Origin: Granulicella sp. L46
GTDB taxonomy: Bacteria > Acidobacteriota > Terriglobia > Terriglobales > Acidobacteriaceae
Reading direction: 5' to 3'
Length of the DNA stretch: 64,000 bases
Assembly: GCF_009765785.1 (NCBI RefSeq)
Contig: NZ_LMUT01000018.1
Coordinates: 130,056 to 194,055, forward strand
Part shown: in pieces, positions 44,990-54,240 of the stretch
How the letters are laid out: every line of letters starts with the position of its first letter
How positions within the stretch are numbered: position 1 is the first letter of the stretch
Position numbers and translations under genes: made by a program
Notes under the pieces: model-generated
Seen by the model: only the letters and a program-made list of their open reading frames with translations
What the model was told of the DNA's origin: nothing
The model's database searches: none

Positions 44990-45018
44990 GAAAGCCGCCA
45001 CTCGATGGCGGCTTTCGA
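44990..45018 (+). terminator. Terminator after the YebC gene
   Basis: Perfect 11-bp stem GAAAGCCGCCA/TGGCGGCTTTC around CTCGA. The U-tract is short. It is followed within 20 nt by the next gene's start. Confidence 0.65.
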
Positions 45019-45035
45019 TTGTGAGGACGAAGAGG

Positions 45036-45770
45036 ATGACGCGGATACGAATACTGTGGATCGTGGCTGGCTTGTCGATTGCGGCTAGCAGAGCATTGGC
45101 CGCGCAGACCCCTTCGGCCGCGATACAGGCCGAGTCGCCCATCGCAGCTGTCTCCAATTCGAAGCCGTGGGAATATGGCGCGCTCATCCAGGGAGGAGTT
45201 GGCCTGGAGCAACGCACAGACTTCAGCTTCTTCATGGTTGGAGGACATATGGGGAAGGTGCTTACACCGCAAATCGGCTCAGGAAGCCTCAGGGGAAATA
45301 TTGAATACTCGGTCGAGGTGTTTCCGCTCTGGCAATCGTATACGCCCAAGTTCCAGCGCATCAGCTGCACTGGAACGTCTGAGCCTGTCTGTAGCGCACC
45401 CTATACCGTAGGTGGAACATATACCGGCGTGAGCGTCACGCCTATCCAGGTGCGGTGGAACTTTACCCACGGCAAGCGGTTCATGCCTTGGATCCAGGCC
45501 GCTGGCGGCGTCGTGTGGACCAACCATAAGTACCCTGCGGTCGGGGATCTCAATCCTGACGACCCAACTCAGACCGGTCCAGCAGCCAATACAAGCGTCT
45601 GGAACTTCACACCGCAGGGCGGAATCGGTGCCCATTACTTCTTGAAGCCGCGACGCTCAGTGGACTTCAGCGTTAACGCGATACATATTTCCAGTGCCAG
45701 CCTCGGAGACAAGAATCCCGGAGTCAACGTGAGCTTGCAGATGTCGGTCGGATACACATGGTGGAAGTAA
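45036..45770 (+). CDS. PagL-like lipid A 3-O-deacylase (acyloxyacyl hydrolase)
   Basis: Outer membrane beta-barrel candidate of 244 residues. A signal peptide (MTRIRILWIVAGLSIAASRA) is followed by alternating amphipathic strands. The C-terminal block AIHISSASLGDKNPGVN matches the PagL active-site pattern HxS...NPG, with His and Ser of the catalytic set. Closing Trp residues (GYTWWK) fit an outer membrane C-terminus. It would trim an acyl chain from lipid A. ATG 45036 has GAGG directly upstream. Confidence 0.7.
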   Translation: MTRIRILWIVAGLSIAASRALAAQTPSAAIQAESPIAAVSNSKPWEYGALIQGGVGLEQRTDFSFFMVGGHMGKVLTPQIGSGSLRGNIEYSVEVFPLWQSYTPKFQRISCTGTSEPVCSAPYTVGGTYTGVSVTPIQVRWNFTHGKRFMPWIQAAGGVVWTNHKYPAVGDLNPDDPTQTGPAANTSVWNFTPQGGIGAHYFLKPRRSVDFSVNAIHISSASLGDKNPGVNVSLQMSVGYTWWK

Positions 45771-45774
45771 TACG

Positions 45775-46728
45775 ATGAGCAGCGAAGCCATAAACGGAAG
45801 CCCGAACACCGAGGCGATTGTTGAGTGCGTTCCTAACTTCTCCGAAGGAGCAGATCGCGAGAAGGTCGAGGAGATCGTCCGTGCGATGCGCGTGGATGGA
45901 GTGCATCTGCTGGATTACTCCCTGGATGCGGACCACAATCGGTCCGTGGTGACCATTGCTGGTTCGCCGGAAGCGGTTGTCGAAGCGGCGGTGCGGGGTG
46001 CAGGGAAGGCCGCCGAGCTGATCGATCTGACCAAGCAAAGCGGCGCTCATCCTCGGATTGGCGCTGCGGACGTGATTCCGTTTGTTCCGGTTAGCGGCGT
46101 ATCCCTGGTGCAGTGCGCCATGCTGGCGCGGCAGGCAGGATTGGCGATCTGGCGGCGGTTCGGCGTACCGATCTACTTTTATGAAGCCGCCGCGTCCAGG
46201 CCGGACAGGGTGAACCTGGAAGATGTGCGGCGCGGCCAGTTTGAGGGTCTACAGCGGGATTCGCTCAAGGATACCCGGCGTCAACCTGATGTAGGCGGCC
46301 CGGAGCTCCATGCGACCGCTGGAGCCAGCGCAGTGGGAGCCCGTAAGTTTCTGATTGCCTACAACATATACCTTCCTGCCAGCGGGTCGACCGAGGCCGT
46401 CAGCCTGGCGCGCTCGATCGCCAAGGAGATCCGCGCCTCGGGAGGAGGCTTATTTGGTGTTAAGGCAATGGGTGTGATGGCGAATGGCCGTGCCCAGGTG
46501 AGCATGAATATCACGGATTTCCAAAAAACGCCGATGACACGATTACACAGCGCCGTCACCGAAATAGCTGCTCGACACGGAGTAGCGATAGCCGAAGGTG
46601 AGGTAATTGGACTTATTCCAGAGCTCGCTTATGAGCCGAATGCAGAATGGGTGCGTCAAACACCCCAGTTCGATCCGGAGGACAAGGTTTTGGAGCGGCG
46701 ATTACGGCGTCCGTTGGACTGGCCATAG
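45775..46728 (+). CDS. ftcD: Glutamate formimidoyltransferase
   Basis: Transfers the formimino group of formimino-glutamate to tetrahydrofolate in histidine breakdown. 317 residues with the family start VECVPNFSEGADREKVEEIV, DADHNRSVVTIAG, GAHPRIGAADVIPFVP, GGPELHATAGASAVGAR and MNITDFQKTPM. Only the transferase domain is present; the fused cyclodeaminase domain of animal FTCD is absent. It begins 4 bp after the PagL gene. No hut genes are visible nearby. Confidence 0.93.
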   Translation: MSSEAINGSPNTEAIVECVPNFSEGADREKVEEIVRAMRVDGVHLLDYSLDADHNRSVVTIAGSPEAVVEAAVRGAGKAAELIDLTKQSGAHPRIGAADVIPFVPVSGVSLVQCAMLARQAGLAIWRRFGVPIYFYEAAASRPDRVNLEDVRRGQFEGLQRDSLKDTRRQPDVGGPELHATAGASAVGARKFLIAYNIYLPASGSTEAVSLARSIAKEIRASGGGLFGVKAMGVMANGRAQVSMNITDFQKTPMTRLHSAVTEIAARHGVAIAEGEVIGLIPELAYEPNAEWVRQTPQFDPEDKVLERRLRRPLDWP

Positions 46729-46813
46729 CGCACCGGAGCGATTTGCTAGATGCAACGATTTCAGTGAAGAATATAGCTTGCGCGGTAATGCGCAACTTTC
46801 AGGGAGTTCCCAA

Positions 46814-47803
46814 TTGAAGACCTTTAGAAAATGGCAGCACACGACAGCGATTGCGGCCTTAGCGACGATGGCAATGGCGCCAATCGCACTACATGCCGCA
46901 CAATTGAGTGGCGACGCTCGGGCTTCCATTCCGCGGGATGTGCAACAGATCATCGTGGTGGATTATCGCCAGATGCAGAACTCGCCGGCTGCAATGCAGT
47001 TGAAGGACCGGGTTCTGCCGCCTGAGTTGAAGCATCTGGAAACGGCCCTCAAGAATTCCGGCTTGCAGGTGGATCAGGACGCCGACACGCTCGCGTTTGC
47101 AGCGTTTCGGACGTCGGGGGGAGGCACTTCCGGTGGCGACGGCACTGGAACCCGCATTCTGGGTGTGGCGCAGGGCCAGTTCAACACCCAGGCCATCCTG
47201 GCCAAGTTTGCCAAAGAGAAGACCAAAGCGACCATGCTGCGTAACAACTCCATCTATCCGATGGGTTCTGGTGGGATGAGCGTAGCCTTCCTCAACCAGA
47301 CTACGATGGTCTTTGGCGATCGTGAGGCGGTGCGAGCCGCGCTAGACGCCCGTGATGGACTTCAGCCTAACTTCCTTCAAAACAATGAGATGATGGCCGA
47401 AATGCCGGGTGTCGATTCTCAGGCGGTCTGGAGCATACTTGACCAGAAGGGCACCCAAACCATGATGAAGAGCGTCCTTGGCGAGGCCGCCGGTCTGGCG
47501 GACTACGATACGGTCAAAAACCGTATGAAGGATGCCAGTTACACGATGGATTTCAGCAACGGCGTTCGTTTCAACATGTCCGTCGATATGTCGGACACGA
47601 TTACCGCAGCTACGGCGGCGACGATCATGAAAGGGGTCGCGCTGATGAAGAAGTCTTCCGGATCCGCTCAGGAGAAAGCAGCCGTGGATGACACGACGAT
47701 CGATTCCAATGCGGGTGTGTTGACGGTGGCCTATTCATCCTCGGATAGTCAGTTCGCAGGACTGCTATCGTCTCCGCTGTTTCAGCAGGTAGTGGTCAAG
47801 TAA
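46814..47803 (+). CDS. Secreted protein of unknown function
   Basis: 329 residues with a signal peptide (HTTAIAALATMAMAPIALHAAQ). The mature part has IPRDVQQIIVVDYRQMQNSPAAMQLKDRVLPPEL and alternating helix/strand, recalling chaperone-like or 'DUF' envelope proteins seen in Acidobacteria; I do not recognise a named family. Start TTG 46814 follows AGGGAG. A good terminator follows the stop. Confidence 0.7.
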   Translation: MKTFRKWQHTTAIAALATMAMAPIALHAAQLSGDARASIPRDVQQIIVVDYRQMQNSPAAMQLKDRVLPPELKHLETALKNSGLQVDQDADTLAFAAFRTSGGGTSGGDGTGTRILGVAQGQFNTQAILAKFAKEKTKATMLRNNSIYPMGSGGMSVAFLNQTTMVFGDREAVRAALDARDGLQPNFLQNNEMMAEMPGVDSQAVWSILDQKGTQTMMKSVLGEAAGLADYDTVKNRMKDASYTMDFSNGVRFNMSVDMSDTITAATAATIMKGVALMKKSSGSAQEKAAVDDTTIDSNAGVLTVAYSSSDSQFAGLLSSPLFQQVVVK

Positions 47804-47825
47804 TTCTTAATCAATGGCTTGCAAT

Positions 47826-47855
47826 AGAAAAGGTGGCCAGATGGCCACCCTTTCT
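47826..47855. terminator. Bidirectional terminator
   Basis: GAAAAGGTGGCC/GGCCACCCTTTC pairs around AGAT with T-rich sequence to the right and A-rich to the left. It ends both the secreted protein gene (+) and the anti-sigma gene (-). Confidence 0.75.
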
Positions 47856-47876
47856 TGCCTTTTAATTGGGTAGAGA

Positions 47877-48161
47877 TTATTGGCCCGCTGGCTTGGCCGA
47901 AGCCTTGACCTCGATATTTGGCAACTTTCCTGAGGCCAGGCAGCGCTCCATCACTGCAGCGCGAAGCCGGTTGGAAAGCTCTTCCGGAAACTCATAGGTG
48001 ACGGCGCCACGATAGACGTCGATGGTCTTTCGTGTGGTGTCAACCACCACTTCACAATGGTGACAGGTTCCCAGATGCGCTTTGACTTCGGTTAGCAAGG
48101 CAGGATCGATCTGTCCATCGAAGTAGTCGGTGAGTTTTGAGAGAAATTCCGTGCAGTTCAC
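47877..48161 (-). CDS. Putative anti-sigma factor with zinc-finger (zf-HC2)
   Basis: 94 residues. The N-terminal anti-sigma zinc domain has the HxxxCxxC motif (HLGTCHHCE) after CTEFLSKLTDYFDGQ. There is no transmembrane helix, so this is a cytosolic, possibly redox-responsive type like RsrA/ChrR. ATGA overlap with the upstream sigma factor gene shows the pair is made together. Confidence 0.85.
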   Translation of the reverse strand: MNCTEFLSKLTDYFDGQIDPALLTEVKAHLGTCHHCEVVVDTTRKTIDVYRGAVTYEFPEELSNRLRAAVMERCLASGKLPNIEVKASAKPAGQ

Positions 48162-48838
48162 TTTGAGGCCTCGTTGTTTTGCCGAAAGTAACGGCTGAGA
48201 CGCTCGCGTAACTGCAGGCGCGCGCGTAACAGTCGGGACTTGACTGCCGGCACGCTCAATCCGAGCGCGGCGGCTGTCTCTTCGGTCGACAAGTTTTCGA
48301 TGTCGCGAAGAGTGAAAACGGTTCGAAAACCTGGGGGAAGACCTGCAATTGTCTTCCGGAGGATCTCTGCGAGCTCCGATTGGGAGTAATTCTGCTCAGG
48401 ATTGGGGCGCCACTCGGCGAAATCGCGGGGAATGGAACCCTCGTCGGTTTCCACATCCTGATCCATGGAAACGGTCTTTGACGTCTTGCGCTTACGGAGC
48501 CGCATCAGGCTTTCATTGACGGCAATTCGCACCAGCCAGGTGGAGAATTTCGAATTGCCCTGAAACTGGTCAAGTTTTTGAAAGGCTTTGAAGAAAACAT
48601 CCTGAGTAATGTCTTCGGCGTCTTCGCGGTTCTGAGTAATATGTTGCGCTGTGCGAAAGATCTGCCGTTCATATTGCCGCACCAGCTGCTCGAACGCTGC
48701 GGTGTCGCCCGCCTTTGCCCGCTCCACCAGTGCAACATCGGGATGAATCTCTGGCTGCGGGTCGGTCGCAATCACTTCCTCAAAGGGATTGTGAGGAGCG
48801 CCGGCGATGGTTGAGGTCTCAACTGCCATAAGTAGCAC
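48158..48838 (-). CDS. ECF sigma factor (RpoE-like)
   Basis: 226 residues. Region 2 is LVERAKAGDTAAFEQLVRQYERQIFRTAQHI...DAEDITQDVFFKAFQKLDQF, and region 4 is LPPGFRTVFTLRDIENLSTEETAAALGLSVPAVKSRLLRARLQLRERL. It directs RNA polymerase to envelope or oxidative stress genes and is held by the anti-sigma factor encoded next to it. An N-terminal tail of 30 residues is longer than average. ATG at 48826 is an alternative start. Confidence 0.92.
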   Translation of the reverse strand: MLLMAVETSTIAGAPHNPFEEVIATDPQPEIHPDVALVERAKAGDTAAFEQLVRQYERQIFRTAQHITQNREDAEDITQDVFFKAFQKLDQFQGNSKFSTWLVRIAVNESLMRLRKRKTSKTVSMDQDVETDEGSIPRDFAEWRPNPEQNYSQSELAEILRKTIAGLPPGFRTVFTLRDIENLSTEETAAALGLSVPAVKSRLLRARLQLRERLSRYFRQNNEASK

Positions 48839-48967
48839 CAGTTTACAGGATCACGTTTCTGATTGCCTGACATGAGCCATAGTTATCTTCAGTGGTTCCC
48901 TTGATCAGGGGTATGTGGAAGCGTGATCGGCCTGATGGACATAGAGTTAACTTGGGTGGAACGTCGG

Positions 48968-51403
48968 ATGAAGTGGCTGGGATCGATAGGTATCGTTGTG
49001 ATGGCGTTGTGCAGCGCCTTGTCTCCTGCAGTGGCGAGCGCACAAAGTGCTGGCCACAAGCCTTCAACGACGACTGCCTCCAAGAGTAAAAAAAAGACGA
49101 AACCCGCTATCCAGTCACAGAGCAAAGCTTCCGGGAAGCAGACTTACGCCACAGGCCACGGGGCAACTGGGACGCATCGGCCCGCCAGCGGCCACTCTTC
49201 CTCTCATCACCAATCCGCGCAGGTATCGGAATCGGCAAGCACTCGATTTAGGCATGTTCACGGACATGTGGCCGCAAGGGTTAGTCATCTTCCGCAGCCA
49301 ACAGCGGAGAGTCGGCGACTGAACGTTGCGTTCAGTGCGTCCGCACAATTGAGGCCTATGGCTCAGCAATTAGTGACTGATCGAAGTCCGGCTGCTTATG
49401 CTGGCGTTCTCGCGTACGCCGCGTCGCATCCGGGAGAGGCGGCCGCTTCAGCGGAACTCGCGATCGGCCACGCGTACATGCTGGATCGCCGCTATGCCGA
49501 TGCGGAGAATGCATTCCGGCAGGCGAGTACCCGCGGTGTCGCGCTGGACGACTATGCCAACTATCTGGAGGCTCAGGCAGCGGTCGAAGGAAGCCGTCCG
49601 CAAAATGCCATCCCGCTATTAACTCACTTTTCCGATCACCATCCGAATAGCGTGTTCGATAGTTCTGCTCCTGTCCTGCTGGCGAATGCCTATCTAGCAG
49701 GTAACGACGCGAATGGTGCTCTTCGGGTTTTGCAGCCACTCGTCGGGAGCCCAGTGGCGAACCAGGTAGATTTCCGCCTGACACTTGCCAAGGCGTATCA
49801 GGCGAACGGTGATCCTCAGAAATCGTCCAGTCTTTATCGAGGCATCTATCTCGGCGATCCGCTGAGCCCCGAGGCTGCAGCAGCGAAGTCACAACTCCTG
49901 CTTATGAATGTGCCGCTGTCTGTCGCGGAACGCAAGCAGCATGCCGATGCGATGTTCAATGCCAAGCAATTTTCCATGGCAGGGGATGAGTATCGCGCAT
50001 TGCAACGAAGCAGTAACGAGCTAAGTCAGTCTGATCGCGACGCTTTGGAGATCTATGTTGCGGTTTGCAATTTGCGCCTTAAGAATCTCAGTCGTCTAGA
50101 GGTAGAACATCTTCCAGTGACTGGAGATGACAGTGCTGCCTTGAAGATGTATCTCCAATCAGAGTTAGCTCGGAATACGGGAAATGCGGATGAGCATGAT
50201 GCCTTTGTGCAGCAATTGATGGCACAGTATCCTCACAGCCGTTGGCTGGAAGAGGCTCTTTATTCTGGCGGAAACATGTATTTGATTCGCCAGGATGATG
50301 CTAAGGCTATCGATAACTATCTAGCACTCGTACAACATTTCCCGAACAGCACGTATGCACCTGGTTCGCATTGGCATGCGGCGTGGCTGTGTTATCGTCA
50401 GCGGCGATATCCGGATGCCGCTCGCCTGATGGACGAACAAATCACGCAGTATCCGGCCGGCAGTCAAATCCCGGGAGCTCTTTATTGGCGCGCCCGACTC
50501 TATGAAGATGTTGAGCATAACTATGGGCAGGCGCTGAATTACTATAACCAGCTCAATAAGAGTTATGTGAACACGTATTATGCGATCCTTGCGCGAGAGC
50601 GGATCGGGCAGCTCGGCCCCCGGCCCGATGTTCCTCCCGCACCTGCTCTGGCCTCAATACCTGTGGTCGATGACCCTGAGCTCACCGATGTGCTGCCAGA
50701 GAACGATCCTCACCTGATCAAGGCAAGACTGTTGGCGAATGCGGCGCTGAACGAATACATCAGACCAGAGATTCAGCTAAGCGAGACGTCAAACCAATGG
50801 GGAGCGTTTGCCGAGGCGCAGATCTACCAAAGCTTTGGCGAAAATGCTCGTGCACTACAAGCCATGAAACGCAGCAAAATTCCGTTCCTCTCACTCCAGG
50901 TCAAAGACGTGCCGATGGCGTATTGGGAACTGCTGCTCCCCCGACCCTACTGGGCAACACTTGAGAGTGATGCGCGAGCTAATGGCGTTGACCCGTACCT
51001 GGTGGCAGCACTTATTCGACAAGAATCGGAGTTCAACCCGGGCGCAGTGAGTCGAGCGAATGCGTATGGTTTGATGCAACTGCTGCCGTCGGTGGGTAAA
51101 GAGATTTCCAAGAAAGATGGTCAGCGCCATTTCAAAACAAATGACCTGCTTGATCCCACCATCAACCTGCAATTGGGAACACAGGATCTTCGCAAATCAA
51201 TTGATCGTTACGGTGGCCAGGTTGACTATGCCCTGGCTGCTTATAACGCCGGAGATACTCCGGTGCATCAGTGGATGTCAGCGAACAACTACAAGGATAT
51301 TGCGGAGTGGGTAGAGTCGATCCCGTACACCGAAACCCGGGAGTATGTGCAGGCGATCGTGCGGAATCGTGAGCTGTATCGTGCGGTATACGAGAAGCAC
51401 TAA
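48968..51403 (+). CDS. Soluble lytic murein transglycosylase (Slt70 type)
   Basis: Periplasmic enzyme that cuts peptidoglycan to 1,6-anhydro-muropeptides. 811 residues: signal peptide (MKWLGSIGIVVMALCSALSP), a basic/Ser-rich linker, a long alpha-superhelical TPR-like region (about 120-640), and the SLT catalytic domain at the end with the catalytic Glu in LIRQESEFNPGAVSRANAYGLMQLLP and AAYNAGDTPV. Longer than E. coli Slt70 (645 residues) by the N-terminal insert. ATG 48968 is preferred because it starts the signal peptide. Confidence 0.9.
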   Translation: MKWLGSIGIVVMALCSALSPAVASAQSAGHKPSTTTASKSKKKTKPAIQSQSKASGKQTYATGHGATGTHRPASGHSSSHHQSAQVSESASTRFRHVHGHVAARVSHLPQPTAESRRLNVAFSASAQLRPMAQQLVTDRSPAAYAGVLAYAASHPGEAAASAELAIGHAYMLDRRYADAENAFRQASTRGVALDDYANYLEAQAAVEGSRPQNAIPLLTHFSDHHPNSVFDSSAPVLLANAYLAGNDANGALRVLQPLVGSPVANQVDFRLTLAKAYQANGDPQKSSSLYRGIYLGDPLSPEAAAAKSQLLLMNVPLSVAERKQHADAMFNAKQFSMAGDEYRALQRSSNELSQSDRDALEIYVAVCNLRLKNLSRLEVEHLPVTGDDSAALKMYLQSELARNTGNADEHDAFVQQLMAQYPHSRWLEEALYSGGNMYLIRQDDAKAIDNYLALVQHFPNSTYAPGSHWHAAWLCYRQRRYPDAARLMDEQITQYPAGSQIPGALYWRARLYEDVEHNYGQALNYYNQLNKSYVNTYYAILARERIGQLGPRPDVPPAPALASIPVVDDPELTDVLPENDPHLIKARLLANAALNEYIRPEIQLSETSNQWGAFAEAQIYQSFGENARALQAMKRSKIPFLSLQVKDVPMAYWELLLPRPYWATLESDARANGVDPYLVAALIRQESEFNPGAVSRANAYGLMQLLPSVGKEISKKDGQRHFKTNDLLDPTINLQLGTQDLRKSIDRYGGQVDYALAAYNAGDTPVHQWMSANNYKDIAEWVESIPYTETREYVQAIVRNRELYRAVYEKH

Positions 51404-51423
51404 TCGGCGGTCACGCGCTACAC

Positions 51424-52680
51424 TCACTCGTGCCGGAGAGCTACTACGGGATCCATGTTCGCGGCACGAATCGCTGGCAGAAGGCCAGACACGACGCCGA
51501 CCAGTCCAAGAATTATGAAGGACGCGAGCATGATTCCAAACGATGCGTGCAGGATGATGTCTCCGTCATGGTTCGCAGTCTGGTACATGGCAGAATAGAG
51601 CGGCATTGGCGGGACGAGATAGGTAGTTGCGATCGACACCACAATTCCCGCTACACCTGCGAGAAAGGTCAGAACGAAGCTTTCAAGCAGGAATTGCGCA
51701 AGAATATCGCGCGGGCGGGCGCCAAGTGCTTTCATCAGCCCGATTTCACGAGTGCGTTCCGTGACGGAGACGAGCATGATGTTCATTACTCCCACACCGC
51801 CGACGGCAAGTGTCATAGCGCCGATAATTCCGAGAAGTACCTGCAAGGCGAAGGAGAAGGCGACAAGCTGTTTACCATCCTCAATCGTGTCCCATGCACT
51901 CACCGCCTTTTCGTCCAAGGGATTGAAATGATGACGCTGGGCGAGTACAGTCCGGACGGCTTGCAAGGATCGCAGATGCAACTCGGCGGTTGAGGGCTGA
52001 AAGACAATGGAGTCGGGATCGCGCTGCTGGCGAAGGGTTCGCATCGTATCAAACGGCACGAAGATATTTTCGTTATCAGGTCCGTTGTTGGACGAGTCCT
52101 GAATCTTATTGCGAAGCACACCGATGACGGTGAAGGGTTGCCCCTCCACTTGTACTACCTGACCTACAGGTGGATACCCACTGAATAGCTTTTGCGCCGC
52201 GTGCGCTCCAAAGATGATGACCTGGCGATGCTGGCTGAAGTCGTCGGCTTCGAAGAACCTGCCTTGATCAATGTCCAGGCGACGCATCCGACCGTAGGGA
52301 AGATCCACGGCCTTGGAAGAAATCGCGACAACTTTGGGTCCGTATTTAACACTGAATGTATCGTCCGTTTCGCGGGAAATTGCACTGAGGAAGGGAAGTG
52401 AATCGCGTACCGCTTCCATATCCCCATCTTTGAAATGGACCTTCTGGCCGGAGCGCTGGCCGCCTGCCTGCATGGAGGTCTGCCCTCCCCAGACCATGAT
52501 GACATCATTGCCAAAACCGAGGAACCCTTCCATTACCGCGTTACTTACGGCTCTGCCGTAGCTGAGCAGAAGGACTACAGTAACGAGCCCCCAAACAATG
52601 CCAAGCATAGTCAGTCCGGAGCGCAGACGATTGCGTCGCAGAGACTCGACGGACTCGGTAAGGGCTTCACTCAGATTCAT
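51424..52680 (-). CDS. MacB-like ABC transporter permease
   Basis: 418 residues: N-terminal helix with SLRRNRLRSGLTMLGIVWGLVTVVLLL, a MacB periplasmic core domain, and three C-terminal helices with GVGVMNIMLVSVTERTREIGLMKALGARPRDILAQFLLES. No nucleotide-binding domain is attached or adjacent, so it must use an ATPase encoded elsewhere. Second gene of a pair with a paralogue 15 bp upstream; they may form a heterodimer. Confidence 0.87.
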   Translation of the reverse strand: MNLSEALTESVESLRRNRLRSGLTMLGIVWGLVTVVLLLSYGRAVSNAVMEGFLGFGNDVIMVWGGQTSMQAGGQRSGQKVHFKDGDMEAVRDSLPFLSAISRETDDTFSVKYGPKVVAISSKAVDLPYGRMRRLDIDQGRFFEADDFSQHRQVIIFGAHAAQKLFSGYPPVGQVVQVEGQPFTVIGVLRNKIQDSSNNGPDNENIFVPFDTMRTLRQQRDPDSIVFQPSTAELHLRSLQAVRTVLAQRHHFNPLDEKAVSAWDTIEDGKQLVAFSFALQVLLGIIGAMTLAVGGVGVMNIMLVSVTERTREIGLMKALGARPRDILAQFLLESFVLTFLAGVAGIVVSIATTYLVPPMPLYSAMYQTANHDGDIILHASFGIMLASFIILGLVGVVSGLLPAIRAANMDPVVALRHE

Positions 52681-52695
52681 TGAAAGGCTCCTTGG

Positions 52696-53949
52696 CTAGT
52701 CAGTGCGGAGGCACTCGATGGGCGTAAGGTTGGCGGCGCGCAGCGCAGGATAGGTGCCTGCGGTCACGGTGATGATTGCAAGCGTGACGAGCGAAGAGAT
52801 GATCGCAGTGGCCGAAATAACCGGGTGAGGAAGGAATTCCGGAAGTGGAAGCAGGCGCAACCCAACGATAATGCCGACGCCGACAAGCAGACCAAGAGCC
52901 CCGCTCACGAGGGTTATGATGGCGGATTCGACGAGAAACTGACGTCGAATATCCACGGCTGTTGCTCCAAGAGCCTTACGCACGCCGATCTCGCGTGTTC
53001 GTTCGGAGACGGCAACCAGCATGATGTTCATGACGCCGATGCCGCCCAGTGCAAGAGTAAGCAGAGCGACGGCGGCAAAGAAGATCGTCATGGCACGAAA
53101 TATATTGTCAGTGAATTGAGCCCCCTCGAGCGTGTCCCACACCCAGATCGCGTCGGTATCTTTGGGATCGAAATGATGTCGATCAGCAATGATCTGACGA
53201 ACCTCATGAAGCGCTGCGACGTGTACATCAGCAGAAACCGGTTGCACTACGATGTTGCTGACAATGCCGGGGAAATCACCCTTATCGTCCGGTGGGAAGT
53301 CGCGCTCCATAGCGGAGTAGGGAACGAAGAGCTGCGAATTGTCTGGCCCTGACCCGTAGCTGCCATTCTGTTGCTTGCTGGCGAGCACGCCAATGACGAT
53401 ATAGGGATAGCCGTTAATTGATAGCGATTGGCCGATAGCAGGCTTACCCGGGAAGAGCTGGCGATTGGATTCTGCTCCGAGGATGACGACACGCATGCCT
53501 TTGTCTTCATCTTCAGCATCCATCAGCCGGCCCTGCTCTACATGCAGGGAACGAAAGTCCTGATAGTCTGGCCAAACGCCGCGAACTGCGCGGCTGGCAG
53601 CATTCCATGGACTGACTTCACTCACGGTCCTCCGGAGTTCCGGCGAGACGTGCTTGACCAGCGGCGCTCCGTCTCGAATGGCGATCGCGTCATCGATGGT
53701 CAGCGCGACGTCCCGGCCGGCCGCATACCCGCCGTATGGCAACGCTGTTTTTCCGCCGAAGCAAATAGCAATATCAGTACCGATTGTCTTCAGATGGTTG
53801 CGCTGGTCGATGCCGAAGCCGATTCCGAGCCCGACCAGTAAAATGACTGAACTGATACCCCAGATGATTCCAAACATTGTGAGGAAGCTGCGAAGCTTGG
53901 TGGCCCACAGAGCGGAGATAGTTTGCTTGAAGATCTCAAAGAAGGGCAT
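52696..53949 (-). CDS. MacB-like ABC transporter permease
   Basis: 417 residues, paralogous to the next gene downstream. N-terminal helix FKQTISALWATKLRSFLTMFGIIWGISSVILLVGLG, MacB core domain and C-terminal GGIGVMNIMLVAVSERTREIGVRKALGATAVDIRRQFLVESAI. The group exports peptides, lipids or envelope signals. No membrane fusion protein or ATPase gene lies beside the pair. It is the last chromosomal gene before the integrated island. Confidence 0.87.
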   Translation of the reverse strand: MPFFEIFKQTISALWATKLRSFLTMFGIIWGISSVILLVGLGIGFGIDQRNHLKTIGTDIAICFGGKTALPYGGYAAGRDVALTIDDAIAIRDGAPLVKHVSPELRRTVSEVSPWNAASRAVRGVWPDYQDFRSLHVEQGRLMDAEDEDKGMRVVILGAESNRQLFPGKPAIGQSLSINGYPYIVIGVLASKQQNGSYGSGPDNSQLFVPYSAMERDFPPDDKGDFPGIVSNIVVQPVSADVHVAALHEVRQIIADRHHFDPKDTDAIWVWDTLEGAQFTDNIFRAMTIFFAAVALLTLALGGIGVMNIMLVAVSERTREIGVRKALGATAVDIRRQFLVESAIITLVSGALGLLVGVGIIVGLRLLPLPEFLPHPVISATAIISSLVTLAIITVTAGTYPALRAANLTPIECLRTD

Positions 53950-54064
53950 AGTCGTAGGTCGCTCGAAGTGCCTTGGCTTTGAGCAGATACGTATGCAGGG
54001 GGATGATGGTTCCAGCTAAGTACATGTCGGCTTGGAACGAGATACGATAAGGGAAGTATTAATT

Positions 54065-54104
54065 GCCCGGATGGTGAAATCGGCAGACACAGCGGACTTA
54101 AAAT
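54065..54104 (+). pseudogene. 5' half of an intronless tRNA-Leu(UAA), truncated in the anticodon loop
   Basis: GCCCGGA (acceptor strand), the D-arm TGGTGAAATCGGCAGACACA and the anticodon arm through GCGGACTTAAAAT are present; after 54104 all similarity stops. The text passes straight from U34 to A35-A36-A37-A38, so this copy has no intron. Its 7-nt acceptor differs from that of the complete tRNA at 55564. It looks like the left junction (attL) of an island inserted in the anticodon loop of the native gene. A matching 3' half (with TCCGGGC before the CCA end) was not found in the window. Confidence 0.8.
54072..54101 (+). repeat. 30-bp direct repeat, left copy (putative attachment site)
   Basis: Identical to 55571-55600: T8 of the tRNA through the anticodon loop. 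The two copies flank the integrase gene exactly as tRNA-derived att sites do, although part of the identity is simply tRNA-Leu conservation. Confidence 0.7.
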
Positions 54105-54159
54105 TGTATAAGTCTATGGCTATATTGGCATTAACTATAAGATAAATAAATACTTATAG
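54105..54159. promoter_or_regulatory. AT-rich inverted repeats beside the junction, possible integrase arm sites
   Basis: CTATAAG (54135-54141) and CTTATAG (54153-54159) are perfect inverted repeats, and GTATAAG occurs again at 54105-54111. The block is far more AT-rich than its surroundings, and lies between the tRNA fragment and the integrase gene, where arm-type binding sites of tyrosine integrases are found. Confidence 0.45.
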
Positions 54160-54240
54160 CGCTGATGCAGTGTCCCCGAGGCAGACACAACCCTTACACA
54201 TTTTTTGTGATATTCAAGAAGTGTGCGGAGGTCATCGCTC

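Noticed and set aside
51424..53949. Complete MacAB efflux system
   Set aside because: Both genes encode permeases only; no ATPase domain, membrane fusion protein or outer membrane channel is adjacent.
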